Counted from the stretch's first letter, positions 22,641-35,907 are shown. The stretch: DNA of 64,000 nucleotides from Eretmocerus hayati (GCA_029851415.1 CM056741.1:160877685-160941684), one strand, 5' to 3'. Numbers and translations: made by a program. The notes: generated from the letters alone by a model not told the origin.

Positions 22641-24746
22641 GAGTCATTCTGGAGCAAGCTGGACAAAACCGTCACCAGGGGGGTCTGGGAAAATTCCGCA
22701 AAAATTTTTTTCCATCAGTACTATGTTGAAATAGTACGAAAAAATTTTTTTCAGATTTTTTTGCCCCCCCCCCCCCCGCTGTGGGCCCCAGGGCCCATGA
22801 AAGGGACATTTTAGGCCTTTTTTTAGCCTATCCTAGGAAAATCATAGTTCCAACGCAATTCAATATTTTTCAACGTACTTGGGCGCATTTTTCTCGTCAA
22901 GACTAGTACTTTTGAAAAAAAAATTGTCCAAGGCCACTTAGTGAGCCTGACGACTTCTGCAAGCTAATTATTGAGAGCAAATTTTAGCGATTTTTGGGCC
23001 TGCTTCAAAGCGATCTAGCTCCTACTAGACATGTGATAATCGACTTCTGCAGGTGGTCATTTTAAAGGTCTTGAAAAAAACTTCAATTTGACCACCTGCA
23101 GAAGTCGATTATCGTACATTTTATAGGAGCTATAGCCGATACAAGTTGAGCTATTTACGAAAAAGTCGAAAATTCAGGGTTCGATTCCAAAAATATATCT
23201 TAATTTTTTTTCACCAAACTTATGCGAAAATGTTCTTTCAGACATCTACTTTCAGTAAAAAAATTTGGCGGAGGTTATTTTTTCTGATTTTTTTTGCCGA
23301 GCGTTACAAAACGCCGCATTTCGTGGTTTTAGCAAAAACGGCATCATCGACCACGGTCACATATGCTCCCATCTGGACTGATCTGCACCAATCTGTGTGA
23401 AAGTACTACCCAAAGTACCCCCAAGTACGTGTAAGAAGTTGCGGGGACGAGCCTCCAGCCAGGAGCGAGCTGTAGGTTCTATTTACCGTGTCAAAAATAG
23501 GCATTATTTTGGCTATTCGAGCGTAAGCGACCGAGAGCATGATTTTACTTGTTCTGACTTACAAATGAGATAATGGGCTAGAATGAGGATCCAAACATAT
23601 TTTTCCGACTCAAAATGACCATCTGAACACGATTCCGAGGTCAGTTTAGCTCTAGAATGTCGTCTAGTGCCTCAACGGTGTCAGAACCCGTCGACAGAAT
23701 CTAAGTTCTTGAGGGGCAGAGGGACGACTATTCAGAGCAAAACTGACTTCGGAATTGTGTTGAGATGGTCATTTAGAGTCGGAAAAGTATGTTTGGATCC
23801 TCATTCTAGCCCATTATCTCATTTGTAAGTCAGAACAAGTAAAATCATGCTCTCGGTCGCTTACGCTCGAATAGCCAAAATGATGCCTATTTTTGACACG
23901 GTAAATAGAACCTACAGCTCGCTCCTGGCTGGAGGCTCGTCCCCGCAACTTCTTACACGTACTTGGGGGTACTTTGGGGAGTACTTTCACACAGATTGGT
24001 GCACATCAGTCCAGATGGGAGCATATGTAATCGTGGTCGATGATGCCGTTTTTGCTAAAACCACGAAATGCGGCATTTTGTAACGCTCGGCAAAAAAAAA
24101 TCAAAAAAAATAACCTCCGCCAATTTTTTTTTTACTGACAGTAGATGTCTCAAAGAACATTTTCGCACAAGTTTCGTGAAAAAAAATTAAGATATATTTT
24201 TGGAATCGAGTCCTGAATTTTCGACTTTTTCGTAAATAGCTCAACTTGTATCGGCTATAGCTCCTATAAAAAGTACGATAATCGACTTCTGCAGGTGGTC
24301 AAATAGTAGGTTTTTTCAAGACCTTTAAAATGACCACCTGCAGAAGTCGATTATCACATGTCTAGTAGGAGCTAGATCGCTTTGAAGCAGGCCCAAAAGT
24401 CGCTAAAATTTGCTCTCAATAATTAGCTTGCAGAAGTCGTCAGGCTCACTAAGTGGCCTTGGACAATTTTTTTTTCAAAAGTACTAGTCTTGACGAGAAA
24501 AATGCGCCCAAGTACGTTGAGAAATATTGAATTGCGTTGGAACTATGATTTTCCTAGGATAGGCTAAAAAGGGCCTAAAATGTCCCTTTCATGGGCCCTG
24601 GCGCCCACAGGGGGGGGGGCCGAAAAAAATCTGAAAAAAATTTTCGTACTATTTCTACATAGTACCGATGGAAAAAAATTTTTGCGGAATTTTCCCAGAC
24701 CCCCCTGGTGACGGTTTTGTCCAGCTTGCTCCAGAATGACTCATGT
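22637..24746. mobile_element. 2.1-kb foldback element with hairpins inside each arm
   Basis: The element is 22641-24742, starting GAGTCATTCTGGAGCAAGCT and ending with its complement. The sequence ATGT flanks both sides (22637-22640, 24743-24746), a possible but short target duplication. The arms are about 1.03 kb each and nearly identical; the loop is near 23682-23710. Each arm contains its own hairpin: AATCGACTTCTGCAGGTGGT near 23039 faces ACCACCTGCAGAAGTCGATT near 23094, mirrored at about 24279-24354. Poly-C (about 22766) and poly-G (about 24611) tracts face each other. ORFs 23146-23400 and 23847-24083 are shadows. No transposase. Confidence 0.8.
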
Positions 24747-25844
24747 ATATAGAACTGTGATTTTGAAAGAATGCAGGCGTTGATCAGGGGGTGGAGTTTG
24801 TTATTGTATTTGAAGCTTGGTTTCATTTGGTGGTTGACTTTGAGATCTCAAAGAAAAAGTCAACTTTACAACATCATGTATGCGACAGGAATGCGAACTG
24901 TGACACAGAAGAGTGGCAGTGGCGGAAATTTTGAATTGTAAAATTGTCTTATTATTGATGTCAGTTGCCTCAATTCTGCAAGGGGATAGAGCTAATTTAT
25001 GTCGTCAAAATGCGGTTCCGAATTACGATAAGAATGGAAGGGGCAAAAAATCATCGCATATAACCCTGTAAGTTTCAAGTTTTTAAAACTGTTTTTGAGT
25101 ACTGAATCTACGCAATCTTGGGCACGAAGTAGAACAATTGTAGCTCATTGAATTTCATTCTCATGAAGAAGAGTCCATCTTTGATGTGCACTGTGATAAT
25201 TCATTGAAGTTTTCATTCAACCACACTCTGAATGCAAAATTCAACCACTTTAACCAATTGGTTGAAGTTTTTCGGAAAAATTTTTTACTGTGTGTATTAA
25301 AAGGGGTGAAAGAGGTGAATTACATTGGGCCAAACAAGACTTCAGATGGAAAGGAAGAAAATATTATTCTCGGATAAATTTCCACTAGAATAGTACTCTC
25401 GAGTTGATTATGAGGTCATTACAGGACTGTAAGTTGTCGTAATTTTGTCGATATTCTGTGAACTGGATCAAAATGTCAGAATGTCACTAAAGAAGGGATT
25501 ATCATGAATGGCTCGGGTTCCAAGGGCACTCTAGATTATCCGAATCCTGATGTTTTGCACGGTGAGAGAATCATCCATAATGTTAAGCTTAACTCAATAA
25601 TTGTAAAGAGTTATCTTCAAGAAATTATTTTTACCTCTTCGTTTACATTTGATGAAAAACACCAATCACTTTCTTCTTTCGAAATCGTCATGTTTAATCC
25701 ATTACCATGCTAATTTTTTACTGATGTTGATGATTTTTTTTTAGATCATTATGAATAAAATTTTGACGCGTCAGTTGAATGCTGGGTTAGTACGATAATA
25801 GAAAACTCCCTAGTGTATTTTCGTGAATAACATGGTGGATCTGG
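24743..25844. other. Intronic or intergenic; contains one TTGGTTGAAG repeat fragment
   Basis: At about 25215-25290, CATTCAACCAC, AATTCAACCA and TTGGTTGAAGTTTTTCGGAA match the ends of the repeat at 47975-48610. No gene is supported; ORFs 25186-25377 and 25504-25713 have no recognisable content. Confidence 0.4.
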
Positions 25845-26835
25845 AGACTTTCAAAGATGAGAATATTGGTGATACCCAAATAGTATCAGCACTCCTCGCT
25901 TCAAAGTGCAATTAGTATCACAAAACTGACTCCAAAATCCACCAATGGGATTATCCGGGAGCTTGTACACAATAATAATCCTATTCAACCTGAATCGTAT
26001 CGGTTCACACCTCAAAATAGCGAGTAAAGTGTGTTTTTCTTGTATAATTGTCATTGGATAAAAATGATCAATTTAGCCAAAAATATTATTACTCCTCTAT
26101 AACTCGATAAGTACTCATTTTATCGAAAAATGTATATATGGAGTAACTTTATGCACGACTTTTAAAGGTCCACAAAAAAATCACCTGACATTCTTTTGAA
26201 TGATACCTCCATTTCGAGTGATGAGACATTCTTGGTCAAGTATTATGGATCTTGCAACTTTTCCACCATAACTCATACTTCGTGTTTTATATTACAAGCA
26301 TGTTTAGGAGAGCCGAAAGATTACGCAGGGCTCCTGCTTTGGATTGAATTTATTCAAAAAAATGGTCCACATAATCACCTTGTTATTCTAAACATCCTTG
26401 AAATATGATGAGTATGAGATTTGTGGTGAAAATATTGCGACATCCAGAACATTTGAACAAGGATGCCTCATAACTTAAGATGGATGCATCATTCGAAAAA
26501 TTGTCAAAAGAAATTTTCGATATAAGTCGTACAAAAAAACACTCCTTACATTTTTCAAGAAAGTGAATCCTCATCGACTTATACAGGAATGATGATGGTA
26601 TTTTATGGCCAAATTGATCATTTTCATCCCATGTTAATGGTACAAGGAAAATCCACCTTACTCGCCACTTTGAGCCATAAACCGATACGACTTAGGTCAA
26701 AACGGATACTTATTGTTTACGAGCTCCCAAAAAACACTCCATGGGTAGAATTTGGAGTCAGTTTTGTGATACTAATGGCACCTTGAAGCGAGGTGTGTGA
26801 TACGATTAATCGGTTATTTGATCTTCGTCGTACCG
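25845..26835. mobile_element. Old, diverged foldback element
   Basis: Arms of about 445 bp (25845-26290 and 26390-26835) align as reverse complements with many substitutions; by eye roughly three quarters of bases match. Shared blocks include GGAGTCAGTTTTGTGATACT (26755) against its complement at about 25915-25934, and AAAATGATCAATTT (26062) against AAATTGATCATTTT (about 26610). The loop is near 26290-26390. Short ORFs on both strands (25851-26054 -, 26589-26786 +) encode similar peptides because the arms match. Ends and target duplication are not resolved. Confidence 0.65.
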
Positions 26836-27881
26836 GCAACTACAATCCAAATGTTCACGACAACGGACCTTAAAATAGCACACATACGTGGTTCTGACAC
26901 GCTCTCTGATTTTTTTGTATTTCTCCAAACCACGAAAGAAGTCAAGCAAATTAGATTTCATAGTTAGTCAGAATTTCACATAATTAATAAATGATTTAGG
27001 GTTCCATTAGGAATTTATGCATAATGGAATTGGACTTTGTTACTAACAAATGAGCGCGGTTAAACCAACAGCATTATCTTTGAACGAAATTTTCCCACGT
27101 TTTACGAAAGTGATTCTAAATATAAAAAGTTATCGGTGGTAAGAAGAAATGAAGTACAATCAATTTACTCTTTGAACGATCAGTGACCCGAAGATTTCCG
27201 GAACTTCCAAATGAAGTGGTAAATTTCCATCAGATTTTGATTTCTGTTTTGACACTTGGAGAGGATAATCATCAATTCTGGAAGACGAGGAATATCGACG
27301 ATCATATACTCACAAGCCTAAAAATTAATAGCATATTTGAACCCTACTTGAACGAATTTTAGCCTTTAAATTTCGTCTCGAATTCACGTAGTAATTTGTT
27401 CTTCCCAAATTGAGTGGTGCACAGGTATTACCTGCTAAAGAATTTTTTATTCTAAAGATAACATACCTTTGAGAGATAATTGTTCTCCATAAGAACCCCG
27501 TGCCTATGTATGACATAAGTGTCCTCGAAGAAATCATCAACGTTCATCGGAGAAATTTCAAAACCTGTTTTTTTCTCATTTTTCTTTTATCCGAGTGTGC
27601 CAGGCCAAACAACATATCCAACCTTTCTCCACGATCTGAGTCGATGCTTTACATAACAGAAAGAAAATATTTTCAACGATTTTGGCTACATCTCAGGAGG
27701 TAAAATATGACAGCATCTCGTTTTTCATAACTATTGACTCCCCTTCTAAATCAAATAAAGAATGAGAGTAGCATTTTCAAGATTTGGGTTATCTCTGCTC
27801 GAGCACTTTTGAAACTATCTAAATGCCTTCTCCACTACCTTTGAATCTTCTGAGGAAATTGACAATAAAATACAAAATGTA
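26836..27881. other. Intronic or intergenic, nothing recognised
   Basis: No gene, RNA or repeat could be supported. Confidence 0.35.
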
Positions 27882-28240
27882 AGGTAAATGTACCCAACTT
27901 GCCTCCATTAAGCCATTTTTCTAACAACTCTGATCAATCCTGAAGATTTTTTAACATACTTTATCTCGTTCCAAAGCTTATTTCAAGACCTTGAAAATGA
28001 ACTGAAGTACATTTAATCCCGACAAACCAGAGTCGAGCTATCTTGATTTCCCCGGAAAGAGATTTTTCAGATTTTACACAAGGGTGCACCCAACTTGCGC
28101 CTATTGAGACATTTTCCCAACAACTCTGGGTAACCCGAACATTTTTCAACGTACCATAACTCGTTTTGAAGATTGTTTCAAAACCTTCTGAATGACTTGA
28201 AATTCGTCTAATTCTGATCAACTGTAGCGGATTTGCCTTA
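27882..28240 (-). repeat. Two tandem copies of a ~198-bp dispersed repeat
   Basis: GGTAAATGTACCCAACTTGC (27882) and AAGGGTGCACCCAACTTGCG (28080) open two diverged copies. Each continues through AACAACTCTG, a TTTTTCAACGTAC-like block and CAAGACCTTGAAAATG or CAAAACCTTCTGAATG. A further relative, in the opposite orientation, lies at 41640-41880. A fragment (GGGGGCATGCTGGGTAC) is near 28428. The ORF at 27961-28221 (-) is a reading of the repeat. Confidence 0.6.
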
Positions 28241-31200
28241 ATTTTTTCAAGATGAACAATGTAAATCTTCAGTACAGTGCATAAAATCCGTTTTTATCGC
28301 CGTGCAACCACACGTGGAGCTTTTCCCCGGTCCAAAACACTAAATTCTACCTGTTTGACGGGATAAACACGTTCTGGGTGGTAAAAAAAAAAGAAGCAAT
28401 ACTGCACGCCCTTTCGATATAACCCCATGGGGGCATGCTGGGTACTCATCAATGTTGGACTTCTGGCTTCACAGAGCCTCTCCGTGTTTTGCACATAAAA
28501 TAGCTCCAGATCCAAGTTTTGCAACTTTGAAAAGCGGATTTTGAAGGTCTTGAGACAAGGAAACGAATGCTTCAAGGTACGTTACGATTGGTCAACAGAA
28601 AATAAATTTGCACCGGTTTTACTGAACGCAATTCCCTTGATATTTTCTTAGCTAAGCAATCACGAAAAATAGAAAAATCACTTTGAATTTTCTGGGAAAC
28701 GCAGAGATGGCTCGGCATTGATCCAGACAACTTGTCCCCTCAGATTTCAACAACACAAACGTGGAAAAATTCTGAGGGAAGGTCAACGAGTGCCCATTCC
28801 TGAGATCGCTATATGGGGACAAGTTGGTTATAGAATGCAAGGTGGGGTTGACAGGACTGGAATGTCTCTTCTTGTGAGGGTATTAGAAACAAACTTCACT
28901 TAAAAATAACAAAAGAATAGATCTATGACTTAATATTCACGCATAAAAATACAGATTCAAATATTCGAAAAAATTGCAAAACGGGTTACTCAACACCCTT
29001 ACTCAGATATGACGGGTCATCATAGTGATAATCAGCCTTCGTATCAGCTTCTTGGCAGCTGCAGCAACGACGACGCGGTAATAACATCAACGGCGCTTAC
29101 CGGCTCAACTCGCTTATAACGGAACAACCTCATGAAATGACTCGAAAGAATTTTGTGCAAAATACTTCTATGACTTTTTTATCTAACGACGATCAGCCAT
29201 GCCCATCATTCTCGTATTTTCTCGGCTCACAGGCTATCCTAACCTAATACACACAAGTCCAACTCACAGCTACAAAAATTTGCATCCACGTGAAGGAATC
29301 CCCCACATGTCTATTATAGATATGGACACACACACACACATACACACACACACACACACACACCTACGCCCTTGCGTCTCAAAAGAATAAAATTACGTAT
29401 GCATCGGCTAGTTCGGTTTGGCGTCACCATACGCACACAGATACTTCATTCAAATCATTCGAACGGTGAGTTCGAACCGTTAGGATCGTCGCTAATCCAC
29501 ACTAGTCGACTTCGTCGCCAATGTAATTCCTTCGATACCGTAAATATAAATCGGCTACACTTTCAGAAGCAATACTTCCAACCAGTTGAGAAAATTGAGT
29601 AATTAAAGTATACCCGAGATGCACAAATCGTCTAAAAGATGAACCGATTCCTAGATTTTCACTAGATAAGATGAATGTTTGGCAATCTAAAAAACAACAG
29701 CATATCATTCAATCTTGTAATTGTAGATATATGTATGTTGATATACTCATCTAGTATCTAGAAAAAAAAGGTGTGGACTCGAGCCGATCATTAAACTTTT
29801 GAAGCTGAATGCAGAGCAGATGTTATAGTTGTACGGTATCTGCGAAAAATCTCGGGCGAAATTTCCATATTAATTATATGCGAGGTACCCAGCCAGTAAT
29901 CCAGTACGACGAGCTTCTTTAGAAGAGGCCTCAAAAGGCTAATGCACCACGGGTTTATCTAGGTACAGAGGTATAGGATACCATACATATCTATGGGTAT
30001 CAGTATTAACTGGATAAGATAGAACGCTGGCGGAACAAATTCATCTCGTCGGCCCGTGACCATCATCATCGCGGCCAGTCGGTCTGCATAAGTTATATAT
30101 TCACCAAATATCCCACATGGAAGCTTATGCGAATCGAGGATACTTTTTTCGCGTACGGCGTATAAGCATACATACAATCAGACTATATATAGCAAATACA
30201 CATAAGTACATGTAATTATCCGGCACTATGCGTGCGTTACACACATACTTATTCTTGTGGTGCAACCGTCTGGCCTTTATGGTGATCTTATTGATGTAAT
30301 GCTTGACCGTAACCGTAACATGACCAATTATGTGCTGATAACCGGGAAAACTTGTCTAGATTTGATCCAATGTATTAAAAATGTTTCTTTGACGGATTTT
30401 TATTCTGATAAAATGTTTGATTTTTATCAAAGTTAAGTTTGAGAAAATGTTGTAATTCTGCTCAGTTTTTTGTGAATTTTTTAAGGAAAGGGAACCACGG
30501 TAATTGTTCTTCAATTTAACAACATTACGTAAATTTTAAGTTTCACGGCAATTTGGGTAAAGCACTAAGACCAAGTATGTGAGAGGGTCGGGAGCTAATT
30601 TTGAAAGAACACTTGATTGTGTAAGGCATGTACCCAGGTTACTGTGAAAGTAACCCAGCCTAAAAACCATCTCGCGAATCCGATTGATATTTTCATTTCT
30701 GAACCCAAAAAAAACTATGCCCGTGATCATCCATCTGAATTTTCCATCAATAAGAATAATAATTTTGAATGTCAATAGATACCTGAAAATTTCACTGAGG
30801 GTAGCCAATTTACAAATGAATACTGATATGAAACTGCATTTGCGAAAGTCTTACGAAAATCTGTGTCAAAACCTATGATATACTGTTTACAGCTACGTGC
30901 ATTCTCATGTAATCATAGAGTCTGATTAGCCTATGAAAGGCTTGGGATCAAAATTGTGTGAATTAACTTGAGAATTTCAACATTTTGAGTCGGTATTTAG
31001 GAATCTGTTCTCATCTGAGATTGCCTTTGCGAAAACTTCTTTGGTATCATACGAAACGGTTACCATTCTAGATGATGCCGTTAAAATTTTTCCGGAAGAC
31101 TATTAGACATAAAAACATCCTTCATAAGGTCAGCTCAGGTTTCAGAAAATACTAAATTGACTCATATCGGGTTGATCAGAAACTCTCATACAAAAGTGCG

Positions 31201-31555
31201 ATATCAATGTGAAATAAAGTTACACCCCAACCTACGTGGCAGATTTATGGCAAATCCCGTTCAATCCATCCAATCTTCAAATATTGATGTAGCGAGTGAC
31301 ATGAGAAGATTATTTTGTCAAAAACTATCTAACAAACATTATGAATGTTTTCCAGAGAAAGTTCTTGAGTTTTTTTTGGTAAACTGGACAAAATCAGTTT
31401 TGGAGCTTAAATATATGAGTACTTGGTAGGATTTACTTCCAAAATGATTTTATAATAATAAATAGATCTTGAACAACCCATTGGAGTTCTATTGGAAAGA
31501 ATATTTGGAGAAATGAACATTTTCACTTTTGTCGAGGGTGGGTTTTGGTTATCGT
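28241..31555. other. Intronic or intergenic; only a CA microsatellite recognised
   Basis: Apart from the dinucleotide run at 29326-29363, nothing is supported. ORFs such as 28294-28575 (-), 29959-30177 (-) and 31157-31429 (+) are short and featureless. Confidence 0.35.
29326..29363. repeat. (AC)n microsatellite
   Basis: About 19 AC dinucleotides with a single interruption (a T in place of C at 29341). Confidence 0.95.
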
Positions 31556-32341
31556 CAAATTGGGTAACTTTGGTACAATGGATGCAACTTTGGTACACCC
31601 CTGAAAAATGACTTTCAGAGCTGCGTTCGGCAAGGTAAATGATTCTATCGCTCTGAAACCTATCCTCCCTTCTTGGCACACACATAAACAATATGTTGAG
31701 CCACCGCAAATCCCGCGTGAACGATTGTACTCGTTTATTGGAGCTTTTTTCGAAAAGGCTGATTTAGCAGTGACACGCGAGTGGTCCAGTTAGTATACCT
31801 GGCAAGAAGTGTTCCGGAACGAACTACGGGTGTATAATGCTACATTTCGACCACATATATCACCATATTGAAGAAACCATCGTTACATCGGAGTATTTAC
31901 AGCATTTGGAATTTTAACGAATGAAAATCCGGAAAAAAAATCATAAAAACGGACCAAAATTATCCCACTTTAGGTAAAAACCATGAGGGCGGGGTTACTT
32001 CAATATACCTCTGTATGACAGCTTCTTTTCAACTCATCTTGAGTTGAGTGATAGTCTTTGAGGTTATAAACAGCATTTACTTGCATCGCGGGGGCTCAAA
32101 CTGAAATATTTTGTAAGTTTACCAAAATTGCCCGGTCGGGGTCTAACTTTGGTACTTTTCATAGATTGCTCACAAGCTTCGGGTAGACACATCAAATTGA
32201 GCTTTTTAGTCCGTCAATCGAAAGCTGAGACTGTAAGCTTTCGATTGACTACTAGGAGAAGTGGGGTTTGTCGATGTATCTTGAAATACCGAGCCAAACA
32301 AAATCAAAAGTACCAAAATTGTACCAAAGTTACCCAATTTA
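31556..32341. mobile_element. TIR element, ~0.79 kb
   Basis: The left end AAATTGGGTAACTTTGGTAC (31558) is matched by GTACCAAAGTTACCCAATTT at the right end (32321-32340). Internal GGTAC motifs recur near both ends. No transposase ORF and no obvious target duplication. A non-autonomous DNA transposon is the simplest reading. Confidence 0.65.
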
Positions 32342-32389
32342 ACGCTACTTTGGGAAAGATCACATTCTGTAAGAGAACGTCATGATAGG

Positions 32390-34174
32390 TGATGAATTCC
32401 ACGCCAAAGCGACCTACGGAAAGGGGTCATCTCTCAGATTCTTTTTTAACCTTTTTCATTCGATTCTATGGCCCAAAATAGGAACTTCGGACCACCTATG
32501 GGGCCCAAAAAAAATTTTTTCTCTCCGTTGCACGCACATCCGTCAACAGACCGAAAATTTATCGTGTAAAAATCGATGCTCTCTTATTCACGAAAATGGG
32601 AATATTTCGAGTTTTTGAATAGCTATCGATTCGCGGGTTGCGGCATCTGAAAGGGCATCAAAAAACCTATCGAAAACGTTGTCGGAAATTCCTTCTCTGT
32701 GATTTGGGGGCCTCCTGGAGGCAAAAGAGTGTTTTTCACTAAAATGTTGATTTCTCAAAAAGCCATTTTTTTTATTTTTTTAAAATCATATATTTGACGT
32801 AAAATTTTGCGTTCTTTCGGAAAAAATGGGTTTCAGAGAAGTTTGGGGCGATCGAAGTGACTTATGAGCCATTTTTTGAAAATTCGATTTTTTCGGTTTC
32901 AGAAAAAGGCGATTTTCTGCGCATGCGCACAAGCGTAGACTTTCGGCGCTACTTTCAATGGAAAGCTGACAAAATTTCCTATAAAATGACTACCCGCAAA
33001 GTTGAAATTCATGCACTGAAACGCGATCTGCAGGGGTTAATTATGTCGAATCAGAATCACATGAAAATTCAGCCCATTAACGCCTTTGTGGCACCTGCTG
33101 AGATGACACATTTACGAGATCTTCTCGGGACTCAATTTTGAGTACGAAATTGACCTGGAAAAAATTCGGACCACATGATTTCAACGTAAAATTGTATGAA
33201 CTTTCAAAATATGCGATGAAAAACCCCGTTTGAGGCGAACCCGAGGTGCTACATCCAATTTTTTGCCAGAAAATACGATATTTCACATTCAAAATTGCGA
33301 AAAATTGGATGTAGCACCTCGGGTTCGCCTCAAACGGGGTTTTTCATCGCATATTTTGAAAGTTCATACAATTTTACGTTGAAATCATGTGGTCCGAATT
33401 TTTTCCAGGTCAATTTCGTACTCAAAATTGAGTCCCGAAAAGATCTAGTGAATGTGTCATCCCAGCAGGTGCCACAAAGGCGTTAATGGGCTGAATTTTC
33501 ATGTGATTCTGATTCGACATAATTAACCCTTGCAGATCGCGTGTCAGTGCATGAATTTCAACTCTGCGGGTAGTCATTTTATAGGAAATTTTGTCAGCTT
33601 TCCATTGAAAGTGGCGCCGAAAGTCTACGTTTCTGCGCATGCGCAGAAAATCGCCTTTTTCTGAAACCGAAAAAATCGCATTTTCAAAAAATGGCTCATA
33701 AGTCACTTGGATCGCCCCAAACTTCTCTGAAACCCATTTTTTCCGAAAGAACGCAAAATTTTACGTCAAATATATGGTTTTAAAAAAATAAAAAAAAATG
33801 GCTTTTTGAGAAATCAACATTTTAGTGAAAAACACTCTTTTGCCTCCAGGAGGCCCCCAAATCACAGAGAAGGAATTTCCGACAACGTTTTCGATAGGTT
33901 TTTTGATGCCCTTTCAGATGCCGCAACCCGCGAATCGATAGCTATTCAAAAACTCGAAATATTCCCATTTTCGTGAATAGAAGAGCATCGATTTTTACAC
34001 GATAAATTTTCGGTCTGTTGACGGATGTGCGTGCAACGGAGAGGAAAAATTTTTTTTGGGCCCCATAGGTGGTCCGAAGTTCCTATTTTGGGCCGTAGAA
34101 TCGAATGAAAAAGGTTAAAAAAGAATCTGAGAGATGACCCCTTTCCGTAGGTCGCTTTGGCATGGAATCCATCA
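32390..34174. mobile_element. 1.8-kb foldback element
   Basis: Ends TGATGAATTCCACGCCAAAG (32390) and the complement of TGATGGATTCCATGCCAAAG (ending 34174). The arms are about 870 bp each and highly similar, with a ~35-bp loop around 33265-33300 flanked by GTGCTACATCCAATTTTT and its complement. Mirrored ORFs (32857-33141/33422-33706 and 33077-33292/33295-33486) are arm shadows. Each arm has a TGCGCATGCGCA palindrome (32918-32929, 33634-33645). No transposase; no convincing target duplication. Confidence 0.8.
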
Positions 34175-34431
34175 GGTATGAGTTTACATCCAAGTACTTA
34201 CTACCGCGTTTCAGGCTTGAATAAGGTTTTGTACTTGCGAAAAGTCTATCACAGAAGTGATCAAGGATTGAAAACATACGATTTTCAAATCCAAAAAAAT
34301 CTCATGTTTGAATCATAATCAAGTGTACGATTATTTTGACTGAATGCCATAATAAATGAAACATTCATTTAAATGGTGGTTATGATTTTAATGCTGTTCT
34401 TGGACTGTCGTTTTGAATATACTTATGATTA

Positions 34432-34474
34432 GGTAAACAACGCGTTTCGGACATCTAATTATGTCCTTCTTCAG
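34432..34474 (-). ncRNA. Hammerhead-ribozyme-like motif
   Basis: Minus strand from 34474: CTGAAGA, an extra A, stem GGACAT, loop AATTAG, stem ATGTCC, then GAAAC, GCGTTG and TTT. This matches the conserved hammerhead core CUGANGA-stem II-GAAA with a 6-bp perfect stem II. A one- to two-base-pair stem III closed by GCGUU, as in the short-stem-III hammerheads known from Penelope-like retroelements, would fit. Stem I is weak (GUAA against UUAC with a bulge). The extra A before stem II is also non-ideal. It could be a decayed copy or chance. Confidence 0.4.
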
Positions 34475-35907
34475 GTTACATCACACGTATATATATTACT
34501 TCATATGGGGGTGGGTAATCTTATAGTGAGTGAGCTTAAATAACTAGGACTTGTCAACGTAGGTGCGGTTTCTTGTGGTCCCCACTGAGATGAAACTTAT
34601 TGCAAATCTCGATCCATCATAACCACCATTACTCTCTGTCTGGACATTAGAGTCAAAATTAAATATTCATTTAAATATCTGTTGGATTTCTTGTAGCATC
34701 CACCCATCACCAAACGTATTTTTCACTGCCCTTAGAAAATTTCAATCGCGGACGTACCCATTTGAACAACAAAAAACCCCAAAGACAAAAAATCCTCTCT
34801 AGATCGTCCTCTCAGTTTCCGATACACTCAATTCTCCAAGCCATTGTTCTGACACCGATTTCGTGCGCTCGGGACCGCAAAATCTCACAAAGAACCAAGT
34901 TCAAGATCACCCAAGTATGTACTCCGTATAAATGTTGTGAAAAAGAAAGGGCGTAAGATGAGTATCGAGGTCAGTCGCGCAACTTTTCAGCCACTCGCAA
35001 ATCGAGAGATCGAAAACATTTCAGATCATCCAAGACGAATGTAAACCACAAACTAAACCAAGCCATGATTTTTTTTAAATAAATGTATCTTCTCAAAGCT
35101 TAAAACTAAGAAATACATTCAGAAAGTATCGGTTGCAACATTCGAACGATCGATTACATTATAGAAATCCGGAATTTTCTCTCCACGCTAACGACGGTCC
35201 AGACTAGTAGCCCGGAAATATCTAAAAGAGTCGATAGACTGACTACTGTAGTGCATACCTGTCGCATTCTATGTACTCTCTCTTCATCAAGTTCCCAAGA
35301 GTGCACATACACAACGTGCCAGACATAACACTTTTATACAAGACAGAATCTCGTGACGACTCAATACATACCATACCGATCTCATACATTTTCTTGCACT
35401 TTATCGATTTTTTGTACCTATTTACATACTTGTTGTATACATATTTAGCAGGTGTCCACGAAATCTTACGATACAAATGGGGAAGAACGAGAAGATCATC
35501 CGCATTTCATTTGAATAAGTTTTGAATATTTTCACTACAAGAGGCTGCGAAAAGGCGCGCGAATATGTATGCACCGCGATATATACCGTTATTACAGCAC
35601 CGGTCAGAGTATATTGGAATCGTGCGGTTTGCGCTATATCGTGAGCGAAACAATTTTGCTCACGCTTTTCGTTAACTAATTCAACCCAGATTCACAACAA
35701 CAACAACATCCCATTGAGATTTTACCTATATCCACCTGCGCATATAATTTAAACCGTTTCGAAAACAAGAGTCTTTTTCCTCTATAACCATTACCGATTT
35801 TCACACAGCCTCTGATGTTCACCCACGAAAACAAAGGCGAACAGATTCACAATATAATACACACAGGTGCATGATATCAAAATAAGCGAATCGTGGAAAC
35901 AACTCAC
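34475..35907. other. Intronic, nothing else recognised
   Basis: 5' part of the putative long intron, directly behind the donor at 35907. No gene is supported. ORFs 35243-35476 (-) and 35271-35525 (+) overlap on opposite strands and have no features. Confidence 0.35.

Noticed and set aside
23170..23190. GGGTTCGATTCC, resembling a tRNA T loop
   Set aside because: It lies within a foldback arm and is mirrored at about 24205 with changes that break the T stem; no cloverleaf.
12670..28320. CAACCACACGTGGAG present at both about 12676 and 28306
   Set aside because: A 15-base match without flanking similarity; possible chance or a tiny hairpin, not enough to call a repeat.
29455..29485. GAGTTCGAACCGT, resembling a tRNA T arm
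   Set aside because: The loop has eight bases and no D arm, anticodon arm or acceptor stem can be drawn around it.
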